A stretch of 64,000 nucleotides of DNA. It comes from Amaranthus tricolor (lineage: Eukaryota > Streptophyta > Magnoliopsida > Caryophyllales > Amaranthaceae). The DNA lies in NCBI RefSeq assembly GCF_026212465.1, contig NC_080048.1:29319676-29383675 (forward strand), given 5' to 3'. This document shows, piece after piece, positions 10,949-21,977 of this stretch. Under the pieces are notes generated by a model, which saw only the letters and a list, made by a program, of their open reading frames with translations, did no database searches and was not told the DNA's origin. The position numbers and the translations under genes were made by a program. Position 1 is the stretch's first letter. Each line of letters begins with the position of its first letter.

Positions 10949-13900
10949 TTAATTCAAATGTATTCCTTCCGTGTGATCTACACGCATATAACCAACATCT
11001 ACATCATCTACATCATCTTGATCCACTGATTTTGGATTGATAAAGGGAGGGGAGTCTTCAAAAGATTCATATTCTTCCTCATCCTCAGCATCACCTATAC
11101 CAAGGATGCTTCTTTTTCCCGGTACAACAATAGACCATTTGTTATCAGACGGGTCTACAATGTAGAATACTTGCTTGGCTTGTGTGGCTAGTATGAATGA
11201 CTCCTCACTATCACGCAAACGAGCTAAGTCTACAAGAGTGAATCCACAAGGTTCGTCATTTTTTATGCATCGTCGATTATTATCTACCCACTTACATTTG
11301 AAAAGACCAATATTTAAAGTAGAGTAGTCAAGCTCCCATAATTCATGTACCCGCCCGTAGTATACTAATTTAGCATCAAGCGGCGCTTGATCCTTCGCAC
11401 TCACGTAAAATATAGATGACGTCAAAATAGAAACCCTACTATTCTGTAGATAAGATGACTTCTTGTCTTGACCCTCAGTCCAAAATGTGAAGCCATTGAC
11501 ATCGTAACCCTCATATTTGTTGACATCATCATGTGGACCAAAAGCTAACCACTTAACAATTTCTGATATACCCTTGACTTCTTCGGATATTACTCGATTA
11601 TGAAACCAATTAATAAACGTCTTGTTATTCAACTACATCAATGCCCTATCCCCTTTAGAATGATGTTTTGCGCGCAATATATCAAAATGCTCACTCAAAA
11701 AAGGATGAACTTCCGGAATATGATGCAACACATACAAGTGTTCTTGTAGAAGGCTGTCTCGAGGAAGTGTGACCGATTTGGAGCCATTTGTTCCTTTTCC
11801 CTCAAGCCTTCCTTCATGTCTAGAGTTGGGAAGTTACTAATCTCATCGCTATAAAGTTACTAATCTCATCGCTCACAGTGCCTTGAATCATACTCCCCTC
11901 GGGTTGTGATGGAATCCTCACCTTGTTTTGTAAAACACCCATGTGTCTTTATAAAGGATAACATCACCTTAAAAAAACTAGACCCAAAAGCTTGATCTCA
12001 CGAACGAGATGGACAATAAGATGAATCATTATGTCAAAGAAAGAAGGTGGAAAATACATCTTAAACTTGCATAAAGTTACAATCACGTCGATTTGAAGAG
12101 CATCATGTTTAAAGGGATCAAGAACTTTACTACAAATTGTGTTGAAGAACGAACATAGCTTGGTAATAGCATATGTCACATGTTTTGGCAGTATTCCACG
12201 GATTGCAATTGGTAAGAACACTTGCATCATTATATGGCAATCGTGAGATTTCATGCTTCCCAACTTCAGCTCACCATTTAGACTCACAAATCTCTTCATG
12301 TTGGATGAGTACCCAGACGGAACCTTAATGCCATACAAAGACTCACAAAATGTCCGCTTCTCTGCTTTGGAGGCAAATAAACTTTGTCATTACTTATCTT
12401 CTTCTTACCGCCCTTTCCCTTATTACTGCCACCAACTTCATCAGCTTTATTTCTTTTCGTACTAATCTTAACATGTGCCCACAACTCCGGACGAAGACCC
12501 TTACATTCAAACCAAACCAACTTGCACGGCCCTAACATCCTTTGTCTTACAAGAATATTCATGAGAGTCCCGAGTATGGCATCGCATATATTTTTCTCTA
12601 TATGCATAATGTCAAGACAATGCCTAACCTTTAGATCTCTCCAATATGAAAGTTTTCAAAAGATTGATTATTTTTTCCTTAATCGGTCTTCACCGCCTTG
12701 CACTTGCCCTGTTTTACCAAATACAGTCTCAACTCCCTTAACCTGTTCATAAACCTCATAACCGGTCAACGGTTGACGAGCTACACGGTCCTCAACCTCC
12801 CCGTTGAACATCTTCTTCTTCTGATCTCGTGGGAGGAACTTTCGATGGTGCATGAATACGTAGTTGCACTTAGGAATCCACATGGATTCTATGTCATCGA
12901 TACATATTTGGCATGCTTTCTTCCCTTTGTTCTTATACCCCGATAAGTTACCATATGCCGGAAAATCATTAACGGTGCATGATTGCACGAAAGGTGAACT
13001 CCTCATTAGCATATGCATCAAACACGAAAACGCCTTCATCCCACATCTTTCTCAAATCCCCAACGAGAGATGCAAGATATACATCTATGTCATTGCCAGG
13101 TTGTTTAGGAACCGAGGAAAGAAGCGAAAGCATAATGTACTTACGCTTCATACACAACCTAGGTGGCAAATTATAAATCACTAACAGTACCGGCCAAGTA
13201 CTATGTTGAGAACTAAGATTGCCGAATGGGTTCATTTCATCCGTACACAGTCCGAGCCTTAAATTACGAACCTGATCCCCAAAAGTCTTATGCAACCTAT
13301 CAATACTCTTCCACTCTGGAGAATCAGATGGATGTATGAGCAAGTGACCTTTCTCCACCTTATCTGCATGCCACCTCAAATTTAACGCATCTTTCTTTAT
13401 AGAAAACAAGCGCTTGAATCTAGGTATTATTAGAAGATACCACAATACCTTAGCCGGGGCCCTTTAGCATCCCGAGCCCTTTGCGCTGATAGCGCAATAA
13501 CCCATATCTAGGACACTCTTCTAAGTTTTCGTTTTCATTCCGATACAACACACAATCATTCAGACACGCATGAATCTTCTGGTACTTAAGCCGAAAGGAC
13601 ACATGAGCTTTTTGGTATAATATGTCGACTTTGAAAGTTCATTTCCCTCAGGAAGCATCACCTGACGCTTCTAATAACATTGTGAAACTAGCGTCACTCC
13701 AATTGAAGTTTGACTTAATGTTGAAAATTTTCAACACTGTTGTTATTTTGGTGAACTTTGTACATCCAGGGTACAAAAGCTTTTGAGAAGCCTCTGTCAA
13801 CAAGTCAAAAACACGAGGACATTTTCCTAACTCATCCTCGACTCCCTCCATCATCTCATCAACACGATCTACATCCTCATCGACATTCTCGTCATCTGTC

Positions 13901-14232
13901 TCATACCCATCAACATGATCTACTACATCCTCATTGACATCAGCCTCATTATTTACGTCCTCAACAACACTTTTCTCTTTGTAAACTCCTTCATCACCAT
14001 GCCAAACCTAAACATGATATTGAGGTCTAAACCCACGTCGACGTATGTGCTCCCTAAGGATATCAACACTATCTACCTTTGATATATTGCCATAAGTGAC
14101 ACATGGGCAATAAAAACCAACTCCCCACGTCCTAACTTGATGTTCAACTACAATACTACAAAATTCTAATACGCCATCAATAAATTCTGACAATTCAATG
14201 CTTTCACACATCCAAGAACGATCTTTTGTCAT
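10949..14232 (-). pseudogene. CACTA transposase TNP2-type, near full length but frame-broken
   Basis: The N-terminus at 14232 starts MTKDRSWMCESIELSEFIDG, typical of the transposase-associated domain, followed by an acidic linker (about 14000-13860). The Tnp2 core spans about 13854-12300, including CPRYGLLRYQRKGLGMLKGP near 13520-13455, NLRWHADKVEKGHLLIHPSD (about 13375-13320) and MHIEKNICDAILGTLMN (12607 downward). The DUF4218-like part is at 12338-11964 with SHDCHIMMQVFLP. The DUF4216-like part is at 11632-10949 with KLVYYGRVHELWELDY and an acidic tail. Frame breaks occur near 14005, 13645, 13445, 12970, 12300 and 11960. The gene encoded the transposase of this family; this copy is inactive. 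Confidence 0.85.
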
Positions 14233-14239
14233 CCTAATT

Positions 14240-15120
14240 AGTATGATTAATTAATTCAAAAAAAAATTAATACATAACTTTTAACATATATAATTTTATC
14301 CGAATTAACCCTATTTAACCATATATAACCAAAAACATATTTTAATGACAAAACATATATAACAAAAAAAGGCCATTTTCTTTAATCAAATACACAAATA
14401 TCAAAATAATAAGAAACTAATAATATACAACTACATACATAAGTAAATTATTCACATTCAATCTACCCGAAAACTCCTAATTGATTAAAATTAATCACAT
14501 TCAAATATTCATGTACATACATATAAGTGAATTATTCACATTCAAATATTCAAGTACATACCTTGGTAATTAGATATGATAATTTTTTTTCTACAATTGG
14601 ATTATCTAACTTACAGTGAAAAACAAAATCAAAATTAGTATTAAAAAAAAAACTAAATCCATAAAACACAATGAAGCTAAACTTGAAGAACTTAAATAAA
14701 GATTGAAAAATTTATACCTTGAAGAAGAACAAGAAGACTTAGCCCTAATTTCGTGGGTTTCGTGGGTTTTTGAAGGAAAAGCAACAATGGTGGGTTGAAA
14801 TGTGATAGATTAAAACAAGGAAAATTAACAATATGTTGAAATTTCATGGGTCTTTGAAGATGAAGAAGGAAAAGCAACAATGGTGAGTTTTTGAAGGAAA
14901 CGAAGAACAGTAGTATGTAAGAAGTGACAATGGTGGGTCTTCGAAGAACAATGTTGGCGGGTTTTTGAAGATGAAAGTTGAATTTTACGTGGGTTTTGAA
15001 GAACACAGTAGTATGCAAGTTTAGGAAGAACAATACAGTAATATGCAAGAAGTGTAAAAAATTTTGAGGCTTTGCCCTATAATGCTGCTGGCGGGATTTT
15101 GAAAGAAGAAAAAACAAGAG
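14240..15120 (-). other. CACTA leader with degenerate internal repeats
   Basis: Non-coding stretch upstream of the transposase start. From about 14745 to 15075 it holds a degenerate series of GGGTTTTTGAAG / GAAGAACA-like units. 14280-14640 is AT-rich, with a repeated ACATACATATAAGTGAATTA-like phrase (about 14430-14570). No gene is seen. Confidence 0.5.
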
Positions 15121-15322
15121 TATATGCTGCGGGCTGAGAAAAACCGCAACATATAATTGATTATATGTTGCGGGCTACAAAAAACGCAGCATATAATTGA
15201 TTATGTGCTGCGGGCATCAGAAGAACCGCAACATTTGTAGTATATTTTTTTTCTTTTTTTCTTTTTGCTATTTAATGCTGCGTCTAAAGAAAACCGCAAC
15301 AAATGACACGCAGTAGATAAAA
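15121..15322. repeat. CACTA subterminal repeats
   Basis: About eight alternating motifs occur (TATGCTGCGGGCT, ACCGCAACATATA, AACGCAGCATATA, ATGCTGCGTCT and ACCGCAACAAATG). They match the TTTGCTGCGG / CCGCAGCAAA motif of the element at 1-373. In CACTA elements these arrays lie within a few hundred bases of the terminus. The terminus itself is lost. Confidence 0.75.
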
Positions 15323-15324
15323 TG

Positions 15325-15399
15325 TTAAACAAGCATACTTTCTATTCAAACCCCCCCCCCCCCCCCCCTAGAGAGTATTCAACCTCCTATCAACTTTCA
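15325..15399 (+). repeat. 3' end of the Sirevirus 5' LTR, with an expanded poly-C run
   Basis: TACTTTCTATTC then CTAGAGAGTATTCAACCTCC then CAACTTTCA match the end of the 3' LTR (about 25112-25167). The short C run of the 3' LTR (CACCCCTCTAG) is here about 19 consecutive C at 15351-15369. The upstream 600 bp of the LTR are missing, replaced by CACTA sequence. Confidence 0.75.
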
Positions 15400-15400
15400 A

Positions 15401-15417
15401 TTGGCATAAGAGCTGAG
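15401..15417 (+). other. Primer-binding site of the Sirevirus element
   Basis: TTGGCATAAGAGCTGAG directly follows the LTR end. It is a mutated form of TTGGTATCAGAGC, the sequence complementary to the 3' end of initiator methionine tRNA that primes minus-strand synthesis in most plant copia elements. Confidence 0.75.
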
Positions 15418-15445
15418 TTTCTCATATAAAGATTAATATCTTGTG

Positions 15446-17110
15446 ATGGATCCGATAGGAGAAGGGTTGTTTGCTCAAGGTCGTTCGTGCTCTAGGCCTC
15501 CTTTGTTTTGCGGAATAAATTCGTCTCATTGCAAAATTTTGATGAAGATGTTTGTGATTGATCAAGATGTGGAACTTTGGGACATAATAACTAAAGGACC
15601 TAAGGTATCCATGAAAAAGGACGCTGAAGGAAATGATGTGGTAAAATCCGAATCCGAATACTCACAAAGTGATTTGGAATCCATTTCCAAAAATTATAGG
15701 ACAATGAATCAATTATGTTGTGCTTTGAATGGTACCGAGTTTAATAGAGTTTCATCATGCACAAGTGCTAAGGAAATATGGGATAAGTTAGTTGTGACTT
15801 ATGAAGGAACAAGTCAAGTAAAGGAGACTAAGATCAACATCCTTATGCATCAATACAAAATGTTCAACATGAAAAAGGATGAGAATATTAATGAAATGTT
15901 TACTCGTTTTACATTAATTACTAACAGTTTGGATTCTCTTGGCAAAACTTTTACTAATGCAGAAAAGATCTAGAAGGTCTTGAGGTGTCTTCCAAGATCC
16001 AAATGGGGTCCAAAAGTCACCGCCATCAAAGAAGCTCAAGACTTGAGAGTTTTATCACTTGACGATCTTCTTGGAAAACTCAGAACTCATGAACTTACCC
16101 TACATGATGATGGAGAAAGTAATGTAACACCTTTCATGAAGATTCTTGCTCTGAAGGCAACGAAACATCTTGAATCCTCAAGCGATGATGAAGAAAGTGA
16201 TGATGAGGAAGATCCATTTGCCTTGATCACAAGAGGTCTAGAAGGAATCATGAAGATGCGCAAAAGATTTAAGAAATTTAAATCTAGAAACAAAGGTAAA
16301 TCTTCAAACTCTAACTCTAATTCTAGAACTAACAAACTTGCTTGCTTTGAATGTGGATCTATAGAAGATCTTGTAAAAGAATGCCCTAAGAAGAAAAGGG
16401 AATCTTACAAGAAAAACAAGAAGAAACAAGCAATGGTTGCTACATGGAGTGATTCCGAAGGATCAACCGAACTTGAAAGTGAAGATGGTCAAGCTCACTT
16501 ATGTCTTATGGCTAATGATGATAAAGATGATGATCTAGATCAAAATCATAAAGAGGTACTTGACTTTCTTAACTCTTGTTCTAAAGACGAATTACTTGAA
16601 GCTCTCTTTGACATGTTTTAAATTGAAAAGATCTTAAAAGATGAGAAAAACATTCTAGAAAATAGAATTTGTCACTATGCCGAAGGTTTTGAAGACCTTA
16701 TAAAGAAAAATGAATCGCTAAAGGCTAAAACAGTAAAATTTGAAGAGACTGTCAAAGTCTTAAAAGAAAAGAATCTCAGCAAAACGAAAAAGCTCATTGA
16801 TCTTAAGAATGAAAACAATGATCTTGAATCCAAGCTCAAGACTCTGAGACATGAGTCTGAGAAAAATTTACAAGCATGAACAAAGCTAAATAACTTCAAA
16901 TCTAAGTTTACAAAAATGCTTACACGTCAAAAAGGACTCAATGATAAACGGGGTATAGGTTATAATAATGTTACACATAACAATAAGAGTAAAACCATAT
17001 TTGTTAAGAGTACATACAAACATAGAAGCATACCTACTTGCTCCTTTTGTTACAAAGAAGGACATCTTAAGTTGCATGTCCCTACAGATGTAAGGACAAT
17101 TATATCATAG
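15446..17110 (+). pseudogene. Sirevirus gag (capsid/nucleocapsid)
   Basis: Starts at ATG 15446. A UBN2-type copia gag domain covers about residues 60-270, with SKEIWDKLVVTYEGT-like text (SAKEIWDKLVVTYEGTSQVK). The first zinc knuckle CFECGSIEDLVKECP (about 16344-16388) has lost its histidine. A coiled-coil, Lys/Glu-rich stretch follows (16625-16880), then a second knuckle-like CSFCYKEGHLKLH (about 17040-17078). In-frame stops lie at 15971 (TAG), 16619 (TAA) and 16877 (TGA). One reading frame holds throughout apart from these, so the stops are point mutations. The protein would package element RNA in the cytoplasm; this copy cannot make it whole. Confidence 0.85.
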
Positions 17111-17161
17111 AATTCCTTTCCTGTTGAATTACGTGGGCAAATAAAGCAAATATGGGTTCTT

Positions 17162-17289
17162 TGTAACACCCGAATTTCCTCACTTCCTTCACGATTCTGG
17201 TTTCGTTTAAGGGGTTGGAAACCCCTGAATTTCCAACCCCTTAAACGAAACCAGAATCGTGAAGGAATGGAGGAAATTCGGGTGTTACA
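17162..17289. mobile_element. 128-bp palindrome with retroviral-type ends and a 5-bp target duplication
   Basis: The left arm 17162-17220 and right arm 17231-17289 are 59-nt inverted copies with two mismatches, around a 10-nt loop. The ends are TGTAACACCCGAATTTCC and its reverse complement, so the unit runs TG...CA. It is flanked on both sides by TTCTT (17157-17161 and 17290-17294). TGTAACACCC resembles the start of many plant gypsy LTRs. The 5-bp duplication and TG/CA ends suggest retroviral-type integrase inserted a molecule carrying the same LTR terminus at both ends. It lies between the gag and protease parts of the Sirevirus. Confidence 0.85.
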
Positions 17290-17404
17290 TTCTTAAAGAG
17301 ACAAGACCACCCAACATGGTTTACCCCGAATATGGTGTCAAATTTGTCACTTGGTTAGCTAAGTAAAGTTGAGAAAGGTTATTTTTTTGTTTTGTAGGGA
17401 AAGC

Positions 17405-17844
17405 TAAAGTGGATCTTAGATAGTGGATGCTTGAGACATATGAGTGGTAAAGTTTCTTTATTTTCTGAAATTAAAAGATGCAATGGCTCGATCACCTTAG
17501 GAGACAAAGGTAAATGCAAAATTTTAGGCGTTGACAAAGTTGGTAAGAATCCCTCTAAAACTATTGATAATGCCTATTTAGTTGAAGGTTTAAAATTTAA
17601 CTTGCTAAGAGTGTCTCAAATATGTGATAAAGGTAATCAAGTAATCTTTGATAAAGAAAAATGTGTTGTTAAAAACCCGAACACCGGAGATATATTTATT
17701 ACCGCTCTTAGACATGATAATGTTTATGTTTTGAATACAAATGAAATTGCAGCTCAAAATTTCAATTGCTTGAAGGCTATGACAGATGATCCAAAACTCT
17801 GGCATAGACGTCTTGGTCACATCAATACGCATACCATGCATTAG
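17405..17844 (+). pseudogene. Sirevirus aspartic protease and GAG-pre-integrase part
   Basis: WILDSGCLRHMSG (about 17411-17448) is the copia protease active-site text, with the catalytic DSG present. It is followed by the strand phrases LGDKGKCKILG and NLLRVSQICDKG. The GAG-pre-integrase zinc region is seen as LWHRRLGHINTHTMH (about 17797-17841), after which a stop (TAG 17842) breaks the frame. Upstream, 17295-17404 contains stops. Confidence 0.85.
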
Positions 17845-18570
17845 ACAGTCCTACATGTGACGCATGCATTAGAGGAAAACAAGAAAGAAGTTCATTTAAA
17901 CCGAAGAAAATGGTAAGTACTTCAAGACCATGTGAACTTTTACATATTGATCTATGTGGTCCAATGCGTGTACGGAGCATACGAGGTAAATCTTACATCT
18001 TAGTTACAGTTGATGATTATTCTAGATTTACGTGGGTTGATTTTTTGAAGGATAAAAGTAAAGCCTTGAAACCGTTCTCAAGACGTTGTAAAGAAATGCA
18101 AACTCAGTTGAATCTTCCAATAGTCTCGATTAGAAGTGATCATGGGAGAGAGTTTGATCAACTAGGCTTTGATTCCTTTTGTGTAAAATACGGTATAACC
18201 CATAACTTTTCAGCTGCTAGGACACCCCAACAAAATGGGGTGGTTGAAAGGAAAAATCGATCCTTAGAGGAAATGGCTAGGATAATGCTTATAGAGAATG
18301 GATTAGCCAAACATTATTGGGCCGAGGCTGTTAACGCATCGAATTATGTTTTAAATAGGTGTCTCATAAGACCTATACTTAAGAAAACCCATTACGAGTT
18401 ATTTAAAGGAAGAAAACAAAACATAGTCTACCTTAGACCATTTGGTTGCAAATATTTTATCTAGAATAATGGTAAGGACAATTTAGGTAAATTTGATGCT
18501 AGAAGTGATGAAGAAATATTTCTTGGATACTCATTAAATAGTAAAGCTTATAGAGTTCTACATAAGCGCA
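17845..18570 (+). pseudogene. Sirevirus integrase core
   Basis: The Cys pair of the zinc domain (CDACIRGKQ) lies at about 17858. The catalytic core 17910-18464 shows the three acidic positions: HIDLCGPM, IRSDHGREFD and ARTPQQNGVVERKN. Text typical of the C-terminal part follows (AEAVNASNYVLNRC; RPFGCKYFI). A TAG at 18462 replaces a codon, and the frame then continues with KFDARSDEEIFLGYS. The enzyme would insert the cDNA with a 5-bp stagger. Inactive here. Confidence 0.85.
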
Positions 18571-19039
18571 CAAGTATGGTTGAGGAAAGTATACATATAT
18601 TATTTGATGAATCCGACAATGAAATATTAGGTGAAGGATTTAAAGAGTTAAACCTTAATAAACATTTTGAGGACATAAGTGATGACGAATTGGATGCCAT
18701 TGATCCTAGTGAAGTTAAAAGGAAAAACATGCAGGATAACATACAAAGTCTCGATGAGATTGAAGAAAAACAGGTTAAAAACATTGAAGACTCACAGCCT
18801 AATCTTGAGACCCAACCTCAAGACCTGGAAACAACTCCTGAACTTACTGTTTTAGATACATCAATTAGAAATTCCTCAACGGAAGTAGGAACAAGTTCTT
18901 TGAATGATTACACACCATCCATATTACGTAGAAGACTTAGAATGTCATCTCAACATCCTCTAGAAAACATCATAAGTGATCCAAACAAAGGTACTCAAAC
19001 TCGATCCCCTCTTAAAATTTATGTGCTTTTTCTGCTTTT
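18571..19039 (+). pseudogene. Sirevirus integrase-RT linker region
   Basis: An acidic, low-complexity stretch continuing the pol frame (18576-19052), as is usual between copia integrase and reverse transcriptase. No catalytic motif is expected or seen. Confidence 0.6.
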
Positions 19040-20573
19040 GTTTCTCTTGTAGAACCAAAGGATGTTAAAGAAGCAATACAAGAACCATAGTGGATCATTG
19101 CCATGCAAAATGAATTAAATGAATTCGAAAGAAACAAAGTTTGGGATCTAATTGAAAGACCACCATATATCATTGGAACTAGATGGGTCTTTCGCAATAA
19201 GCTAAATAGGAAGGAGACATTATAAGGAATAAAGTAAGGCTGGTAGCTGAAGGTTATAATCAAGAAGAAGGAATAGATTATGAAGAGACTTTCGCTCCTG
19301 ATGCAAGGTTAGAATCTATCTATATTATGCTTGCTTTTGCTTCATACATGAATATAAAACTATATCAAATGGATGTTAAATGTGCTTTCTTAAATGGCTA
19401 CGTGCAAGAGGAAGTATATGTTAAACAACCACCTAGCTTTGAAAATCTCGATCTACCTAATCATGTGTTTAAACTAAACAAAACACTATATGGCTTGAAA
19501 CAAGCTCTAAGGGCTTGGTATGACAGATTTAGCACACATTTACTTGAAAATAACTTTCAACAAGGTAAAATTGATAAAACGCTTTTCATTAAGACTAGAG
19601 TAAATATATTCTTATTGATCAAGTATATGTTGATGATATATTATTTGGAGCTACTAATGATTCTTTGTGAAAGAAATTTTCTGAGATCATGAGCAAAGAA
19701 TTCGAAATGAGCATGAGGGAAGACTTAACATTTTTACTTGGACTACAAATAAAGCAAAAGAAAGATGGCATATTTATTTGTCAAAGTAAATATGTTAGAA
19801 ATTTGCTAAAGAAGTACAATATGGATCAATGCAAAGATGCTAATACACCTATGAGTGCAATTAAGTCTAGACCAAGATATAAATGGTAAGAGTGTTGATC
19901 AAAAGACTTATAGAGGTATGATTGGTTTCTTTATTGTATTTAACAGCTAGTCATCCTGATATTATGTTTAATGTTTGCTTATGTGCACGTTTTCAAGCTA
20001 ACCCAAAAGAATCTCACTTAACAGAAGTTAAGAGAATCTTTAGATATTTGCATGAGACTAAAGACTTCAGCTTATGGTACTCTAGTTGTGGAGATTTTAG
20101 TTTGATTGGTTTTTCAGATGCTGATTATGCTGGTCATAAGGTGGATAGAAAGAGCACTTCAGGATCGTATCAATTCTTGGGAAATTCATTGATTTCATGG
20201 TATTCTAAAAAGCAAAATTCAGTTGCTTTATCTATGGTTGAAGTTGAATACATAGCTGCTGGTGCATGTTGTTCACAAATCTTATGGATTGCACAACAAC
20301 TTCGAGATCTTCGAGTTGATCTCAAAGTTATTCCAATTAAGTGTGATAACACAAGTGCAATTTGTATTACTAAAAATCCAGTACAACTTTCACGTACAAA
20401 ACACATTGAGGTTCGTCACCATTTCATACAAGATCATGTTGAAAAAGGTCATATTACTCTATCCTTTATCTCTACAGAAAAATCAATTAGTTGATATATT
20501 TATAAAACCTTTAAGTCCTGATAAGTTTGCTTATATTCGAATGGAACTTGGCATGGTAAATGATGTTGCATGA
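19040..20573 (+). pseudogene. Sirevirus reverse transcriptase and RNase H
   Basis: The RT_2 domain shows WIIAMQNELNEFERNKVWDL (about 19093-19152), then LYQMDVKCAFLNGYVQEEVY (19360-19420) and LYGLKQALRAWYDRF. The YVDD catalytic box is present in the DNA near 19626-19640 but a preceding one-base change puts it in another frame. The RNase H domain (19922-20500) shows FSDADYAGHKVDRKSTSG, VEYIAAGACCSQILWI and ARTKH-like text (SRTKHIEVRHHFIQDH). The frame breaks at about 19200, 19615, 19690, 19890 and 20490. Pol ends at TGA near 20571, just before a purine tract. Confidence 0.85.
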
Positions 20574-20933
20574 ACTAAGGGGGAGTAAGGGTTCAATAGT
20601 AAAGGTAAAACGTTACTAAATACTCAGTATGTACTTAGGGGGAATATTTCATTTAATTTACATGATTTTAATTATGGTTGCATATATGTATGTTTATACA
20701 TGCTTTTGAGAAGTGAAGATTAAATTTCAATCTCTTAAATTATTTGTTACATATAAATATATATAAAATGGGATTCATATTTAATTACCTTTAATCAATA
20801 AAAGATATTTAACAATCTTAAAACAAAATTGTTTGCTTAAATACATCTTTTGGACGTCAACCATGATTACACTCCTAAATTACACACCCCTTCACGTCAC
20901 TCTTCCAACCGATCAAGCTACACTAATTGTGCC
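20574..20933 (+). other. Non-coding Sirevirus spacer after pol with purine tracts
   Basis: Contains CTAAGGGGGAGT (about 20576) and TTAGGGGGAAT (about 20636), internal polypurine-like tracts directly after pol. The rest is AT-rich. It ends at the 8-bp target duplication of the hAT element (20926-20933). Confidence 0.6.
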
Positions 20934-21945
20934 TAGGGATGGCAACGGGTCGGATCTGGACCGGGTCCAGGTGGACCCGGATCCAGATCCGTTTTCAAGA
21001 GCAGGATCCTGATCCGGAACCGGATCCGCGGGTCTAGTTTTGCAAGATTCAGATCCAGATCCGCGGATATTGCGGATTCAGTACCAGATCCGGGTCCAAA
21101 ATGGGTCCTATTTAAAATGTTTTTTTAAATGTGTTTAGATTGCAATAAAGCGATATTAATAGACTAATGTTAATAATACATATAATTTCACAATGAATCA
21201 CTCAAAAAAACATTATACAACTTAAAATTGTCATTAAAACTAAGTATTCCTTCATTGATTCATTCACGCCATCTACGTCAGATAATAGCAGAATATGAAC
21301 TAGAAAAGGAAAAGACATCCAAAGGTCAACTACAACAAAGACAATAGAACTGCTGCTCAATTTAAACAACATTAATCACTAGATTCAAAAGACACAACAG
21401 CTCTCGACCAAAGTAAAATTTCATTTAGACCAATAAATCAAATTCATCTACTGGTTGGGTCGAGCAGTACAGAAAAGTTGAGCTCAATAATGTTGGAACA
21501 TGCACGAAAACTACGAGAGCCGATGGAGAGACATTATTATTTGTCTAACCAGTAAGCATATCTTCACGATCGACCACCAAACTTGTTCATCATCTTGGCT
21601 ATTATTGGGGCCACCTTCGGATTTCCTTGATGTTTGGCCAAATTTGCTGGGTTCTTCATTATTGGGGCGACTATTTTATTGAAATAAAGTTAAAATTTTA
21701 GATTTGAAAACCCCTTCCCCACTCTACTGCGAGAGTGGGAGAGTATGAAAGACAGAGACACAGAGTACAGAGAGAGCGAGAATGCGAGTGGGAGCAAGGA
21801 TGGAGTTTGAGAAATGGGAGCAGGGAGGGGAGGGAGACGGGGTCGGCTACAGATGGGAGTGGGGAGGACTGAGGAGGGTATTCAAACCCAAATTCAAAAC
21901 AGGGATAGGGTTACTTTACTCACTTAGGTTAGGCTGATATATATA

Positions 21946-21977
<32 letters not shown>

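Larger units (their letters stand above)
3666..12320. repeat. Large inverted duplication of CACTA coding sequence
   Basis: The left arm 3666-7948 (plus) and right arm 8135-12320 (minus) are the same CACTA transposase and ORF2 region in opposite orientation. A sampled 250-bp stretch (6480 onward against 9605 downward) is about 90% identical. The arms meet around a 186-bp spacer (7949-8134), which still encodes the next part of the left copy's ORF2. Left-arm homology stops abruptly at 3666 in the middle of the transposase gene, while the right copy continues to about 15320. The left arm also has an extra intron duplication (4993-5260) and a MULE end (5702-5873) that the right arm lacks. Confidence 0.85.
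8135..15322 (-). mobile_element. CACTA element, right copy (5' part and coding region)
   Basis: Reading on the minus strand: subterminal TGCTGCGG-type repeats (15305-15121), a leader (15120-14240), a TNP2-type transposase gene (14232-10949), then the second gene (10808-8135). It is cut at 8135, where the inverted left copy begins. The outer terminus expected near 15322 is missing: no TAGTG end is visible before the retrotransposon LTR remnant starts at about 15325. The motif shared with 1-373 suggests the same or a sister family. Confidence 0.8.

Noticed and set aside
14692..15117. 141-codon minus-strand open frame with many Phe and Leu
   Set aside because: Lies in the repetitive CACTA leader, with low-complexity composition from GAA/CTT-rich repeats; no domain.
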